Shown piece by piece: positions 1-5,246 of a stretch of 5,246 bases of DNA; positions within the stretch are counted from its first letter, which is position 1; each line of letters opens with the position of its first letter. This DNA is from DATDCV01 sp036524155 (GTDB lineage: Bacteria > Verrucomicrobiota > Verrucomicrobiia > Limisphaerales > UBA8199). The position numbers and the translations under genes are program-made. Under the pieces are notes generated by a model. It ran no database searches, was not told where the DNA came from, and saw nothing but the letters and a program-made list of their open reading frames with translations. The DNA is taken from positions 1-5,246 of the forward strand of contig DATDCV010000089.1 of assembly GCA_036524155.1 (NCBI GenBank), written 5' to 3'.

Positions 1-127
1 CGTTTCTCGCATAGCGCCAGGGGCGCCGCGCTGCGCGCTTCCCGCTCCGTTCCCTCCGTGTCCTCCTGTAGAATGGATTCCAGCTTTTCCTAGACCTCTT
101 ATCCGCCTTTTTCCCTTTCGCGAATTT
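1..127. other. Non-coding left flank of the element
   Basis: I see no convincing reading frame, RNA gene or clear terminator here. The stretch is pyrimidine-rich around 40-70 and 81-118. It ends in TTCGCGAA (117-124) followed by TTCGCG (126-131), which resembles the outermost bases of the element's inverted repeat. It looks like intergenic DNA that served as the insertion neighbourhood, possibly part of a dispersed intergenic repeat of the host, but this cannot be confirmed from one copy. Confidence 0.5.
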
Positions 128-155
128 CGCGTTATGTGGAGTTCCACATAACGCG
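128..155. repeat. Perfect 13-bp-arm palindrome outside the left end of the element
   Basis: The arms CGCGTTATGTGGA and TCCACATAACGCG are exact reverse complements separated by two bases (GT). The arms contain the TTATGTGGA core of the 12-mer that makes up the element's terminal repeats, but in a head-to-head arrangement not found in either end. Its last two bases overlap the outer repeat that begins at 154. The segment is bracketed by direct copies of CGCGAATT at 119-126 and 152-159. No equivalent lies beyond the right end. With arms trimmed to 10-11 bp, the central 6-8 bp would fit the geometry of a tyrosine-recombinase core site. That role is inference; it could equally be a scar, a small non-autonomous derivative or a host repeat. 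Confidence 0.8.
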
Positions 156-245
156 AATTATGTGGAGTTTGTGATTATGTGGAGTAACGCGGGGAACTGC
201 CCGGTTTTATTGGGGTTTCGGGGTCAGGGACTCCACATAATAATG
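154..245 (+). repeat. Left compound terminal inverted repeat (92 bp)
   Basis: Reading inward there are three parts: an outer block (154-189, 36 bp) identical to the reverse complement of 3184-3219; a 40-bp spacer (190-229) that has diverged from the other end apart from a short shared T-rich ATTGG patch; and an inner block (230-245) identical to the reverse complement of 3128-3143. The 12-mer ATTATGTGGAGT occurs at 157-168 and 174-185 (direct, 17-bp period) and inverted at 230-241. Conserved blocks with a length-conserved but sequence-free spacer suggest several bound recombinase protomers. CATAAT at 236-241 could double as a -10 box for the trio, but no good -35 is seen. Confidence 0.9.
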
Positions 246-273
246 TGGCCTTGGTGGCGGGTTTCCTCCCTGA

Positions 274-1206
274 GTGGCGGGAATGAGATCCACCGATTTG
301 TCTCCCGGCCTCAATCGTTTGGTTGAGGAGTATCATCATCATTTGTCCCACGCCGCGGGCTTGGCTCCGCAAACGTGCGCTCAGCGAGTGCGTTATGTCC
401 GTCGCTATTTGCGGGCCTGGTGCCGAGGCCGCCGGTTCCAGCCGCGCTGGTCGATCCAGGACGCGCCAAGGCTATTACGTTATCTGCTCAAGCTCAGCCG
501 CGAGGGCTCTCACCCGCACACGCTTTCAACTCAGGCAGGTGCGGTGCGCTCGTTTCTGCGGTTCCTGAGATTGAGCGGGCGAGCGCCGGCTGGGTTGGAG
601 CACGTCCTGCCATCGATTCGGCAGTGCCAGCCGGACCCGGTCGCGCCGCTGAGCGCGCGGCAAGTGCATCGACTATTGCGCGCCTTTGATTCGGGCACTG
701 CTGCCGGGGTGCGCGATTATGCGCTGGTGCTCCTGGCGGCCCGGTTGGGACTGCGGGCTCAAGAGATTGCCCAACTGCGCCTTCAGGAGGTGGACTGGCA
801 AGCGCGCACGCTCTGCTTGCAGCGGACCAAGGGCCGGCGATCACGCTTGCTGCCGTTGCTGCCGGAGGTCGCCGGCGCGTTGCGGCAGTATGTGCGCACT
901 GTGCGCCCGCAGAGTTCGTTGCCGGAGTTTTTTCTTTGCCTGCACCAGGCGCGCGCCCTGGGCCGAGGCACCGTCTCCAAGGCCGTGGCGGCGGCCTTTG
1001 GCCGTGCGGGGTTGGCCGTGCGTCGGCCGGGACCGCATTTGTTGCGCCATACCCTGGCCACTCATTTGTTGCAGCGGGGGGTCAGTCTCAAAGCCATTGC
1101 CGACTTGCTTGGGCATCAGTCTCTCAACACGACGACCATTTACGCCAAGGTCGATTGGCCCATGCTCGCGAGCGTCGCTCAACCCTGGCCGGAGGTTCAA
1201 CGATGA
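274..1206 (+). CDS. ritA: Tyrosine recombinase RitA-like, first gene of the trio
   Basis: A 310-residue DNA strand-exchange enzyme of the lambda integrase/XerC-XerD superfamily, acting on the element's ends with RitB and RitC. An N-terminal SAM-like core-binding domain (about 10-110) precedes the catalytic domain (about 125-300). The catalytic set is intact: R161 (LGLRAQE), K186 (TKGRRSR), H255 and R258 (HLLRH), H281 (LGHQS) and nucleophile Y290 (TTIYAKVD). A stop codon at 271-273 lies just before the GTG at 274, so translation starts there or at the ATG at 283; the ATG gives 307 residues. Its TGA stop overlaps the ATG of the next gene (ATGA, 1203-1206), implying translational coupling. RitA proteins I recall from other RIT elements are nearer 400 residues with an extra N-terminal segment, so this one looks compact. 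The family is certain; the RitA label rests on position and on the C-terminal wording (IYAKVD, QPWP). Confidence 0.88.
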   Translation: MAGMRSTDLSPGLNRLVEEYHHHLSHAAGLAPQTCAQRVRYVRRYLRAWCRGRRFQPRWSIQDAPRLLRYLLKLSREGSHPHTLSTQAGAVRSFLRFLRLSGRAPAGLEHVLPSIRQCQPDPVAPLSARQVHRLLRAFDSGTAAGVRDYALVLLAARLGLRAQEIAQLRLQEVDWQARTLCLQRTKGRRSRLLPLLPEVAGALRQYVRTVRPQSSLPEFFLCLHQARALGRGTVSKAVAAAFGRAGLAVRRPGPHLLRHTLATHLLQRGVSLKAIADLLGHQSLNTTTIYAKVDWPMLASVAQPWPEVQR

Positions 1207-2138
1207 AACGACGAACTTCCAACCTCACCCGCGCGACCACGTTCTATCTGCAAACCCGCCGGCGGCTGGGCTTCCGGCTCAAAAGTGAGGGCTGGGCCTT
1301 GCCCAGTCTGGCCCGGTATGCGCGGCGGCGGGAGCATCGCGGGGCTTTAACCTCGAAACTGGCCATCGACTGGGCGCAGTCCTCCACGCAAGCCAGTCCG
1401 CCGCAGCGCGCCTGTCGGCTGAACCTGGTGCGGCGCTTTGCCCGGTTCTGGCAGCGCTTTGATCCCCGCACGCAGATCCCGCCCGCCGGGTTGTTCGGCC
1501 CCACGTTTCGTCGCCGTCCGGTTCATATTTACTCCGATCAGGAAGTCCACCACTTGCTGGCCAGCACGGTCATCCTCGGCTCCGGGCTGCGGGCGGCCAA
1601 TCTGCGCACGCTGCTGGGCTTGCTGCGTTGCACCGGTTTGCGTGTCTCGGAAGCGCTGGGACTGCGGGAGGGCGACGTCGACTGGCACCAGCGCGTGCTC
1701 ACCATTCGCCAAAGCAAATCCGGGCAGCCCCGGTTCGTTCCCGTGCGTGCGGACACCTTGGCGGCCTTGCGGAACTATGCACGTCTGCGGCAACGTTGCC
1801 ATCCGCTTAATCCCACCGGGGCGTTCTGGCTCTCCACCACCGGCGCGCCCTTGTCGTACGGCACGGTGCGGGATGCTTTCCTCCAGTTGCGCCGCCATCT
1901 GGGCTGGCATCAGCGACCCGTCCCGCGGCTGCACGATCTGCGGCACACCTTTGCCGTCGATTGTTTGCTCGGTTGGTGCCGCCGCGGCCAACCGGTTGGT
2001 ACGCGCATCGCCGCCTTGTCCACCTACCTGGGCCATCGCCAGGTCACCGACACCTATTGGTATCTCACCGCCGTACCCGAGTTGATGGCTTGGGTCAGCC
2101 GTCGTTTTCAATCCTTTGCCTCCTCCCGCCATGAATAA
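1203..2138 (+). CDS. ritB: Tyrosine recombinase RitB-like, second gene of the trio
   Basis: A 311-residue tyrosine recombinase of a different subfamily from its neighbours. The N-terminal DNA-binding region (about 10-90) has the distinctive wording RRRLGFRLKSEG, then FDPRTQIPPAGLFGP (86-100), and HIYSDQE leads into the catalytic domain. Catalytic residues are all present: R147 (TGLRVSE), K172 (SKSGQPR), H244 and R247 (HDLRH), H278 (LGHRQ) and Y287 (TYWYL), with the normal nine-residue H-to-Y spacing. The reading frame stays open upstream to 936, but that part overlaps ritA and is a shadow. The ATG at 1203, overlapping the ritA stop by 4 nt, is the natural start. The stop (2136-2138) overlaps the ritC ATG. 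Its role in RIT elements is inferred to be joint action with RitA and RitC; which protein cuts which strand is not known from sequence. Confidence 0.9.
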   Translation: MKRRTSNLTRATTFYLQTRRRLGFRLKSEGWALPSLARYARRREHRGALTSKLAIDWAQSSTQASPPQRACRLNLVRRFARFWQRFDPRTQIPPAGLFGPTFRRRPVHIYSDQEVHHLLASTVILGSGLRAANLRTLLGLLRCTGLRVSEALGLREGDVDWHQRVLTIRQSKSGQPRFVPVRADTLAALRNYARLRQRCHPLNPTGAFWLSTTGAPLSYGTVRDAFLQLRRHLGWHQRPVPRLHDLRHTFAVDCLLGWCRRGQPVGTRIAALSTYLGHRQVTDTYWYLTAVPELMAWVSRRFQSFASSRHE

Positions 2139-3198
2139 ATTCCCGCCCCCCGCCTTAGCCCAATTGATCCCAGACTTCCTGTGTCAGCACTTGCAAGCTC
2201 AACGCAACGCCAGTCCCCAAACCATCGCCAGCTATCGCGATGCCTTGCGTCTGCTGCTGGCCTTTGTCGAGCAAACGACCGGGCGAGCGCCCGCGCAACA
2301 AACCCTCCAGGACTGGGACGCGCCGCAAGTTCTGCGCTTTTTGGATCACCTCGAAAACCAGCGGCACAATCAAGTGCGCACCCGCAACGCTCGGCTGGCG
2401 GCCATCCGCTCCTTCATGCGTTACGTGGGTCAGCGCTTCCCCGAAACACTGGCGTTGACCGCCCGCGTTCTGGACATTCCGACCAAACGCTGGGAACGCC
2501 CGCTGTTGAGTTACCTTTCCAAAACCGAGACCCAGTCCCTGCTTAAAACTCCCGCCCGCACCTGGAGTCAACGCCGGGATCACTTGCTCTGGACGCTGCT
2601 CTATCACACCGGCGCGCGCATCTCCGAGATCCTGGCTCTCCATCGCGACGACGTTCAATCGACCCCTTCACCCGCCCTGCAACTCCGCGGTAAAGGCCGC
2701 AAACAACGCCTGGTGCCACTGGAGCCGAAAGTCGCCGCCCAACTCAAAGCGTGGCTCACGGGCCTGCCGGCCGCAGGCGACACCCCGTTACTGACCAACC
2801 GCCACGGCCAACAACTGACACGCTTTGGGGCCCACAAACAACTGCGCTATCGCCTGAAACGCCTCCAAGCGCAACACCCCGAATTGGCCAAGCGCAAACT
2901 TTCGCCTCACTCCCTGCGTCACACCGCCGCCATGCACCTGCTCCAAGCGCACGTCGACATCACCACCATCGCGCTCTGGCTGGGTCACGCCAGTCCGGCC
3001 ACGACCCATCATTATGTCGAATTGGACCTCACCATGAAGCGCGCCGCGCTCGAAAAACTCGCCAAAACCATAACGCGAGTGCGTTCGCCCAAACCCGCCG
3101 ACCCGCTGCTGGCCTTCCTCCAACGACCATTATTATGTGGAGTGCTCTCTCATCAAAAACCAATGAAATCAACTGCCCCGCACCGTTACTCCACATAA
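2131..3198 (+). CDS. ritC: Tyrosine recombinase RitC-like, third gene, ending inside the right terminal repeat
   Basis: A 355-residue XerC/XerD-like recombinase. The N-terminal core-binding domain (about 8-110) contains the SPQTIASYRDALRLLLAF and VRTRNARLAAIRSF patterns of this subfamily. The catalytic domain (about 130-312) has R163 (TGARISE), K188 (GKGRKQR), H260 and R263 (HSLRH), H286 (LGHAS) and Y295 (THHYVELD). I chose the ATG at 2131, which overlaps the ritB stop by 8 nt. A TTG at 2116 would add five residues, and neither start has an obvious ribosome-binding site. Related proteins, as I remember them, finish soon after a DxLLAFL motif (here 324-330). This one continues about 25 residues; residues 333-355 and the TAA are written in the terminal inverted repeat, so the tail is probably a by-product of that overlap. 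An intact, likely functional gene. Confidence 0.9.
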   Translation: MNKFPPPALAQLIPDFLCQHLQAQRNASPQTIASYRDALRLLLAFVEQTTGRAPAQQTLQDWDAPQVLRFLDHLENQRHNQVRTRNARLAAIRSFMRYVGQRFPETLALTARVLDIPTKRWERPLLSYLSKTETQSLLKTPARTWSQRRDHLLWTLLYHTGARISEILALHRDDVQSTPSPALQLRGKGRKQRLVPLEPKVAAQLKAWLTGLPAAGDTPLLTNRHGQQLTRFGAHKQLRYRLKRLQAQHPELAKRKLSPHSLRHTAAMHLLQAHVDITTIALWLGHASPATTHHYVELDLTMKRAALEKLAKTITRVRSPKPADPLLAFLQRPLLCGVLSHQKPMKSTAPHRYST

Positions 3199-3219
3199 TC
3201 ACAAACTCCACATAATTCG
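3128..3219 (-). repeat. Right compound terminal inverted repeat (92 bp)
   Basis: This mirrors the left end. The inner block 3128-3143 pairs with 230-245, a 40-bp spacer (3144-3183) has exactly the same length as on the left but little identity, and the outer block 3184-3219 pairs perfectly with 154-189. The 12-mer ATTATGTGGAGT lies on the + strand at 3132-3143 and inverted at 3188-3199 and 3205-3216. The ritC stop codon (3196-3198) is inside the second of these copies. Identity stops sharply at 3219, where the flank becomes TGTGTTTCGTGG, and this defines the right boundary. Confidence 0.9.
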
Positions 3220-3340
3220 TGTGTTTCGTGGTTCCAAGTCTCCGCGCATTCGGATATCTCGCCCCTCGCTCCACTGGCCTCGCTCCTCGGAGTAAAATCG
3301 CTGGCACGGATGTTTTACCCCCGAAGGGTCTATCTGGCCC

Positions 3341-3376
3341 TCATACTCGTAATCATACTCATAATCCTACTCTTCT
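3341..3376. repeat. Three 12-bp tandem repeat units
   Basis: The units are TCATACTCGTAA (3341-3352), TCATACTCATAA (3353-3364) and the decayed TCCTACTCTTCT (3365-3376). The first two differ at one position; the third keeps the TCxTACTC core. It is a short intergenic microsatellite-like array. I recall similar GAGTA/CGTAA-type strings in intergenic DNA of Verrucomicrobiota and some other phyla, but I cannot verify the match. Nothing shows a function. Confidence 0.65.
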
Positions 3377-3447
3377 TGCCCAGGGCGCTGGTTCATTAGC
3401 CATGGCGCCACGCGCTTTCCACCGTGCGGTTTGCGCTGTGCTGCTTC

Positions 3448-3472
3448 ATCTTTCTGACCCGATCTTTCTGAC
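3448..3472. repeat. 11-bp direct repeat upstream of hisC
   Basis: ATCTTTCTGAC occurs at 3448-3458 and again at 3462-3472, a period of 14 bp, in the spacer 70-95 bp before the hisC start. It could be an operator-like pair or a chance slippage duplication; the sequence does not decide. Confidence 0.45.
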
Positions 3473-3541
3473 TTCTTATCGCCGCAGCAGAGGAGCTTTC
3501 CCCACGCTGGACTTCCCGGTCCTTTGTTGGAAAATGGGGTC

Positions 3542-4654
3542 ATGCGACGGCTTGAAATCGAGCAACTGATCCGCCCGCTGGTTCGGAAACTGGAGCCCTA
3601 TGTGCCGGGTGAACAACCCCGGATCAAGGGGTTGATCAAGCTCAACACCAACGAGAATCCTTATCCACCGGCTCCCGCAGTCCTGGCAGCGACACGCGCC
3701 GCGGTGGATCCCCGGCTGCGCCTTTACCCGAATCCCACCTCCGCGGCTTTGCGGGAACGCCTGGCCAAACTGCACTGTTGCCAGCCCGAAAACATCATCG
3801 TGGGCAACGGCTCGGATGAATTGCTGGCCATGGCAGTCCGGGCATTTGTTGAACCCGGCCATCCCCACACCACTGGCCGCTTCCGGCATGTGGTGCAGTA
3901 TTTTGACCCCAGCTATTCCCTGTATCCGGTTCTCGCCGAAATCCATGGCTCGGTGACCAACGGGACACTGCTAAACCCCGACTTCACGATTCCGTCCCTG
4001 CGCGAACTGCGATATGGCCGGAGCCATGTTTTTGATGCCGCACTGACTTTCGTTACTACTCCGAACGCCCCGAGCGGCCGGAGCTACCCCCTCGCACAAC
4101 TCGACGAACTCTGCCGTGCTCACACGGGCGTGGTGGTCCTCGACGAGGCTTACGTGGATTTCGCCTCTGAAAACGCGATGGCGCTCGCGCTGAAATACCC
4201 GCATGTGCTGGTTGCGCGCACCTTCTCCAAAGCATATTCGCTGTGCTTCCAGCGCGTTGGATATTTCATGGGGAACGCAGAACTCATCGGGGCGCTTCAC
4301 AAAATCCGAGACAGTTACAACGTCAACGGCCTGGGCCAGGTGGCTGCGCTGGCCACCCTGGACGAACTGCCCTATTACCGGGCGGGGTTTAAGCGCGTCA
4401 TCGCTACGCGCGAGCGCGTTTCCCGGGAATTGGAGGCCCTTGATTTCCGCGTGATCCCAAGTCAGACCAACTTCATCCTGGTCGAGCCGCCGAAGTTTGC
4501 AGCAAAGGCATGGCTCGGGAAACTGCGCGACCGCAAGATCCTGGTGCGTTGGTTCAGCCTGCCCGCAGTGGAGAAATACCTGCGGATAACCATCGGCACA
4601 GAAGCAGAAATGGACCAGTTCCTCAAAGAAACCAGGTCCATTCTGAAGAAATAA
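3542..4654 (+). CDS. hisC: Histidinol-phosphate aminotransferase
   Basis: A cytosolic fold-type I PLP enzyme that transaminates imidazole acetol phosphate with glutamate to give L-histidinol phosphate in histidine biosynthesis. The 370 residues match the family's usual length. Visible motifs are NTNENPYPP (36-43), Y62 in YPNP, GNGSDE (88-93) for cofactor phosphate, N175 in TPNAPSG, D201 and Y204 in LDEAYVDF, the Schiff-base lysine K230 in RTFSKAYS, R238 in QRVGY, and R348 in LRITIGT for the substrate carboxylate. Two wordings differ from the common form: NAPSG instead of NNPTG, and SKAYSLCFQRVGY instead of SKAFGLAGLRxGY. About ten extra residues (107-118, HPHTTGRFRHVV region) precede FDPSY. 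The ATG at 3542 is preferred over a TTG at 3524; a short GGGG just before it is a weak ribosome site. No other his gene is visible. Closely related aromatic or general aminotransferases cannot be fully excluded. Confidence 0.88.
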   Translation: MRRLEIEQLIRPLVRKLEPYVPGEQPRIKGLIKLNTNENPYPPAPAVLAATRAAVDPRLRLYPNPTSAALRERLAKLHCCQPENIIVGNGSDELLAMAVRAFVEPGHPHTTGRFRHVVQYFDPSYSLYPVLAEIHGSVTNGTLLNPDFTIPSLRELRYGRSHVFDAALTFVTTPNAPSGRSYPLAQLDELCRAHTGVVVLDEAYVDFASENAMALALKYPHVLVARTFSKAYSLCFQRVGYFMGNAELIGALHKIRDSYNVNGLGQVAALATLDELPYYRAGFKRVIATRERVSRELEALDFRVIPSQTNFILVEPPKFAAKAWLGKLRDRKILVRWFSLPAVEKYLRITIGTEAEMDQFLKETRSILKK

Positions 4655-4669
4655 CGAACCCGGCTTTGC

Positions 4670-5246
4670 CTACTTTAAATTCGCCGGATTCAGCGGCTTC
4701 AGGTCTTTTGGCAGGAACATGCCGTTCTTGCGGATTAACTCGCCGTCGAACCAGATTTCGCCGCCGCCCCATTCCGGGCGTTGGATCAGCACCATATCCC
4801 AGTGAACTGCAGAGTGGTTGCCGTTGTCGCATTCTTCGTAGGCCTGGCCCGGGGTGAGATGCAGCGATCCTGCGATCTTCTCATCAAACAGGATGTCGCA
4901 CATCGGGTTGAGAATGTAGGGATTGAAGCCGAGCGAAAACTCGCCTGTGTAACGCGCGCCGGGGTCGGTATCCAGAATCTCGTTTAGCCGTTTGGTGTTG
5001 TTGGAGGTGGCTTTGACGATTTTCCCGTCCTTGAACTCAAGATAGACGTTCTCGAATTTCGTGCCCGAGTAGAGGGTGGGGGTGTTGAACTGGATGCTCC
5101 CATTAATTGAGGTCTTAACCGGGCAGGAAAAGACTTCGCCATCGGGAATGTTCCGGTCTCCACGGCACATTTTCGAGCCAATGCCTTTGATGCTGAACTG
5201 CAGGTCGGTCCCCGGCCCCTTGATATGGACTTTGTCCGCTTTCTTC
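4670..5246 (-). CDS. M29-family metallo-aminopeptidase, C-terminal part (5' end outside the window)
   Basis: The frame is open to the window edge, giving the last 191 residues; family members are usually about 360-415 residues, so roughly the first half is missing. It resembles AmpS/AmpT (thermophilic aminopeptidase), cytosolic enzymes that remove N-terminal residues from peptides with two metal ions. In fragment numbering, the HIKGPGTDL lead-in (7-15) is followed by the expected metal and catalytic residues: E37 (IPDGEVF), E102 (GEFSLGFNP), H129 (DEKIAGSLHL), Y136 (GQAY), and H148 and D150 (VHWD). Their order and approximate spacing fit the family. A methionine at 5168-5170 is internal, because the family motif begins upstream of it. 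The gene converges on hisC with 15 bp between stop codons and no hairpin between them. Substrate preference cannot be read from this fragment. Confidence 0.88.
   Translation of the reverse strand, partial: KKADKVHIKGPGTDLQFSIKGIGSKMCRGDRNIPDGEVFSCPVKTSINGSIQFNTPTLYSGTKFENVYLEFKDGKIVKATSNNTKRLNEILDTDPGARYTGEFSLGFNPYILNPMCDILFDEKIAGSLHLTPGQAYEECDNGNHSAVHWDMVLIQRPEWGGGEIWFDGELIRKNGMFLPKDLKPLNPANLK

Larger units (their letters stand above)
154..3219 (+). mobile_element. RIT-like (recombinase-in-trio) element
   Basis: Three adjacent same-strand tyrosine recombinase genes with overlapping ends fill the interior, and both ends carry matching 92-bp inverted repeats, so both boundaries are visible. 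This is the defining layout of RIT elements, in which RitA, RitB and RitC come from three different subfamilies and are always found together. There is no cargo gene, and only 28 bp separate the left repeat from the first possible start codon. All three catalytic sets are complete and there is no frameshift, so the copy looks potentially active. The exact ends are set by the limits of perfect inverted identity (154 and 3219). No clear flanking target duplication is visible. The alternative left limit is 128, if the outer palindrome belongs to the element. Confidence 0.85.
3220..3541. other. Non-coding spacer between the element and hisC
   Basis: No credible gene is seen. The open frame that spans most of it (3219-3569, +) has low-complexity composition, matches no family I know and runs out of frame into hisC. 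The spacer contains a 12-bp tandem repeat (3341-3376) and an 11-bp direct repeat (3448-3472). I find no convincing rho-independent terminator after ritC and no clear sigma-70 promoter for hisC, although the hisC promoter should lie here, since the gene is now separated from any upstream neighbour by the element. Confidence 0.6.

Noticed and set aside
128..245. CRISPR-like array suggested by repeated TTATGTGGAGT strings
   Set aside because: Copies are 12 bp, differ in orientation and spacing, and pair with the other end as inverted repeats; there are no spacers of uniform length.
175..372. 65-residue - strand frame whose end (RYST) matches the RitC tail
   Set aside because: The similarity is only the inverted repeat being read from the other end; the rest is antisense to ritA.
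936..1202. Upstream extension of the ritB frame
   Set aside because: It overlaps the catalytic part of ritA and adds no conserved domain; the coupled ATG at 1203 explains the start.
1347..2132. 261-residue open frame on the - strand opposite ritB
   Set aside because: It is antisense to an unmistakable recombinase, has no recognisable motif, and long opposite-strand frames are expected in GC-rich DNA.
3371..3406. Possible hairpin around GGGCGCTGG and CCATGGCGCC
   Set aside because: The arms pair imperfectly and no U-tract follows, so a terminator or structured RNA is not supported.
3219..3569. 116-residue open frame on the + strand between the element and hisC
   Set aside because: It starts at the element boundary, translates tandem repeats (RNHTHNPT), matches no family and overlaps the hisC start in another frame.
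4655..4669. Bidirectional terminator between hisC and the aminopeptidase gene
   Set aside because: The 15-bp gap has no stem-loop and no T-run.

Overview
The window is GC-rich bacterial DNA holding one compact mobile element next to two ordinary housekeeping genes. The organism cannot be named from the sequence alone. My tentative guess is a Verrucomicrobiota-type bacterium, because the aminotransferase active-site wording and the intergenic texture (short TCATACTCGTAA-like tandem repeats, TTCGCG/ATTCGTG-rich spacers) match what I remember from that phylum. No search was possible, so this is inference.

Positions 154-3219 form a 3,066-bp element that looks complete. It has three tyrosine recombinase genes in one direction, joined by 4-nt and 8-nt overlaps, and a 92-bp compound inverted repeat at each end. 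This is the layout of a Recombinase-In-Trio (RIT) element, here called ritA, ritB and ritC. All three proteins keep the full R-K-HxxR-H-Y catalytic set, and there is no passenger gene. Each end has a 36-bp perfect outer repeat, a 40-bp diverged spacer and a 16-bp perfect inner repeat. Together the ends carry six exact copies of the 12-mer ATTATGTGGAGT. The last 23 codons and the stop of ritC lie inside the right-hand repeat.

Just outside the left end, at 128-155, is an additional perfect palindrome built from the same core. The right end has no counterpart. It may be a recombination core, a scar or a remnant of an earlier insertion.

Positions 3220-3541 are non-coding and contain short tandem repeats. 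They are followed by hisC (histidinol-phosphate aminotransferase, 3542-4654, + strand). Fifteen bases beyond its stop lies the 3' end of a convergent gene on the - strand (4670-5246, cut by the window edge), encoding the metal-binding C-terminal part of an M29-family aminopeptidase. Neither gene appears damaged by the element, so it probably inserted harmlessly in the spacer upstream of hisC.
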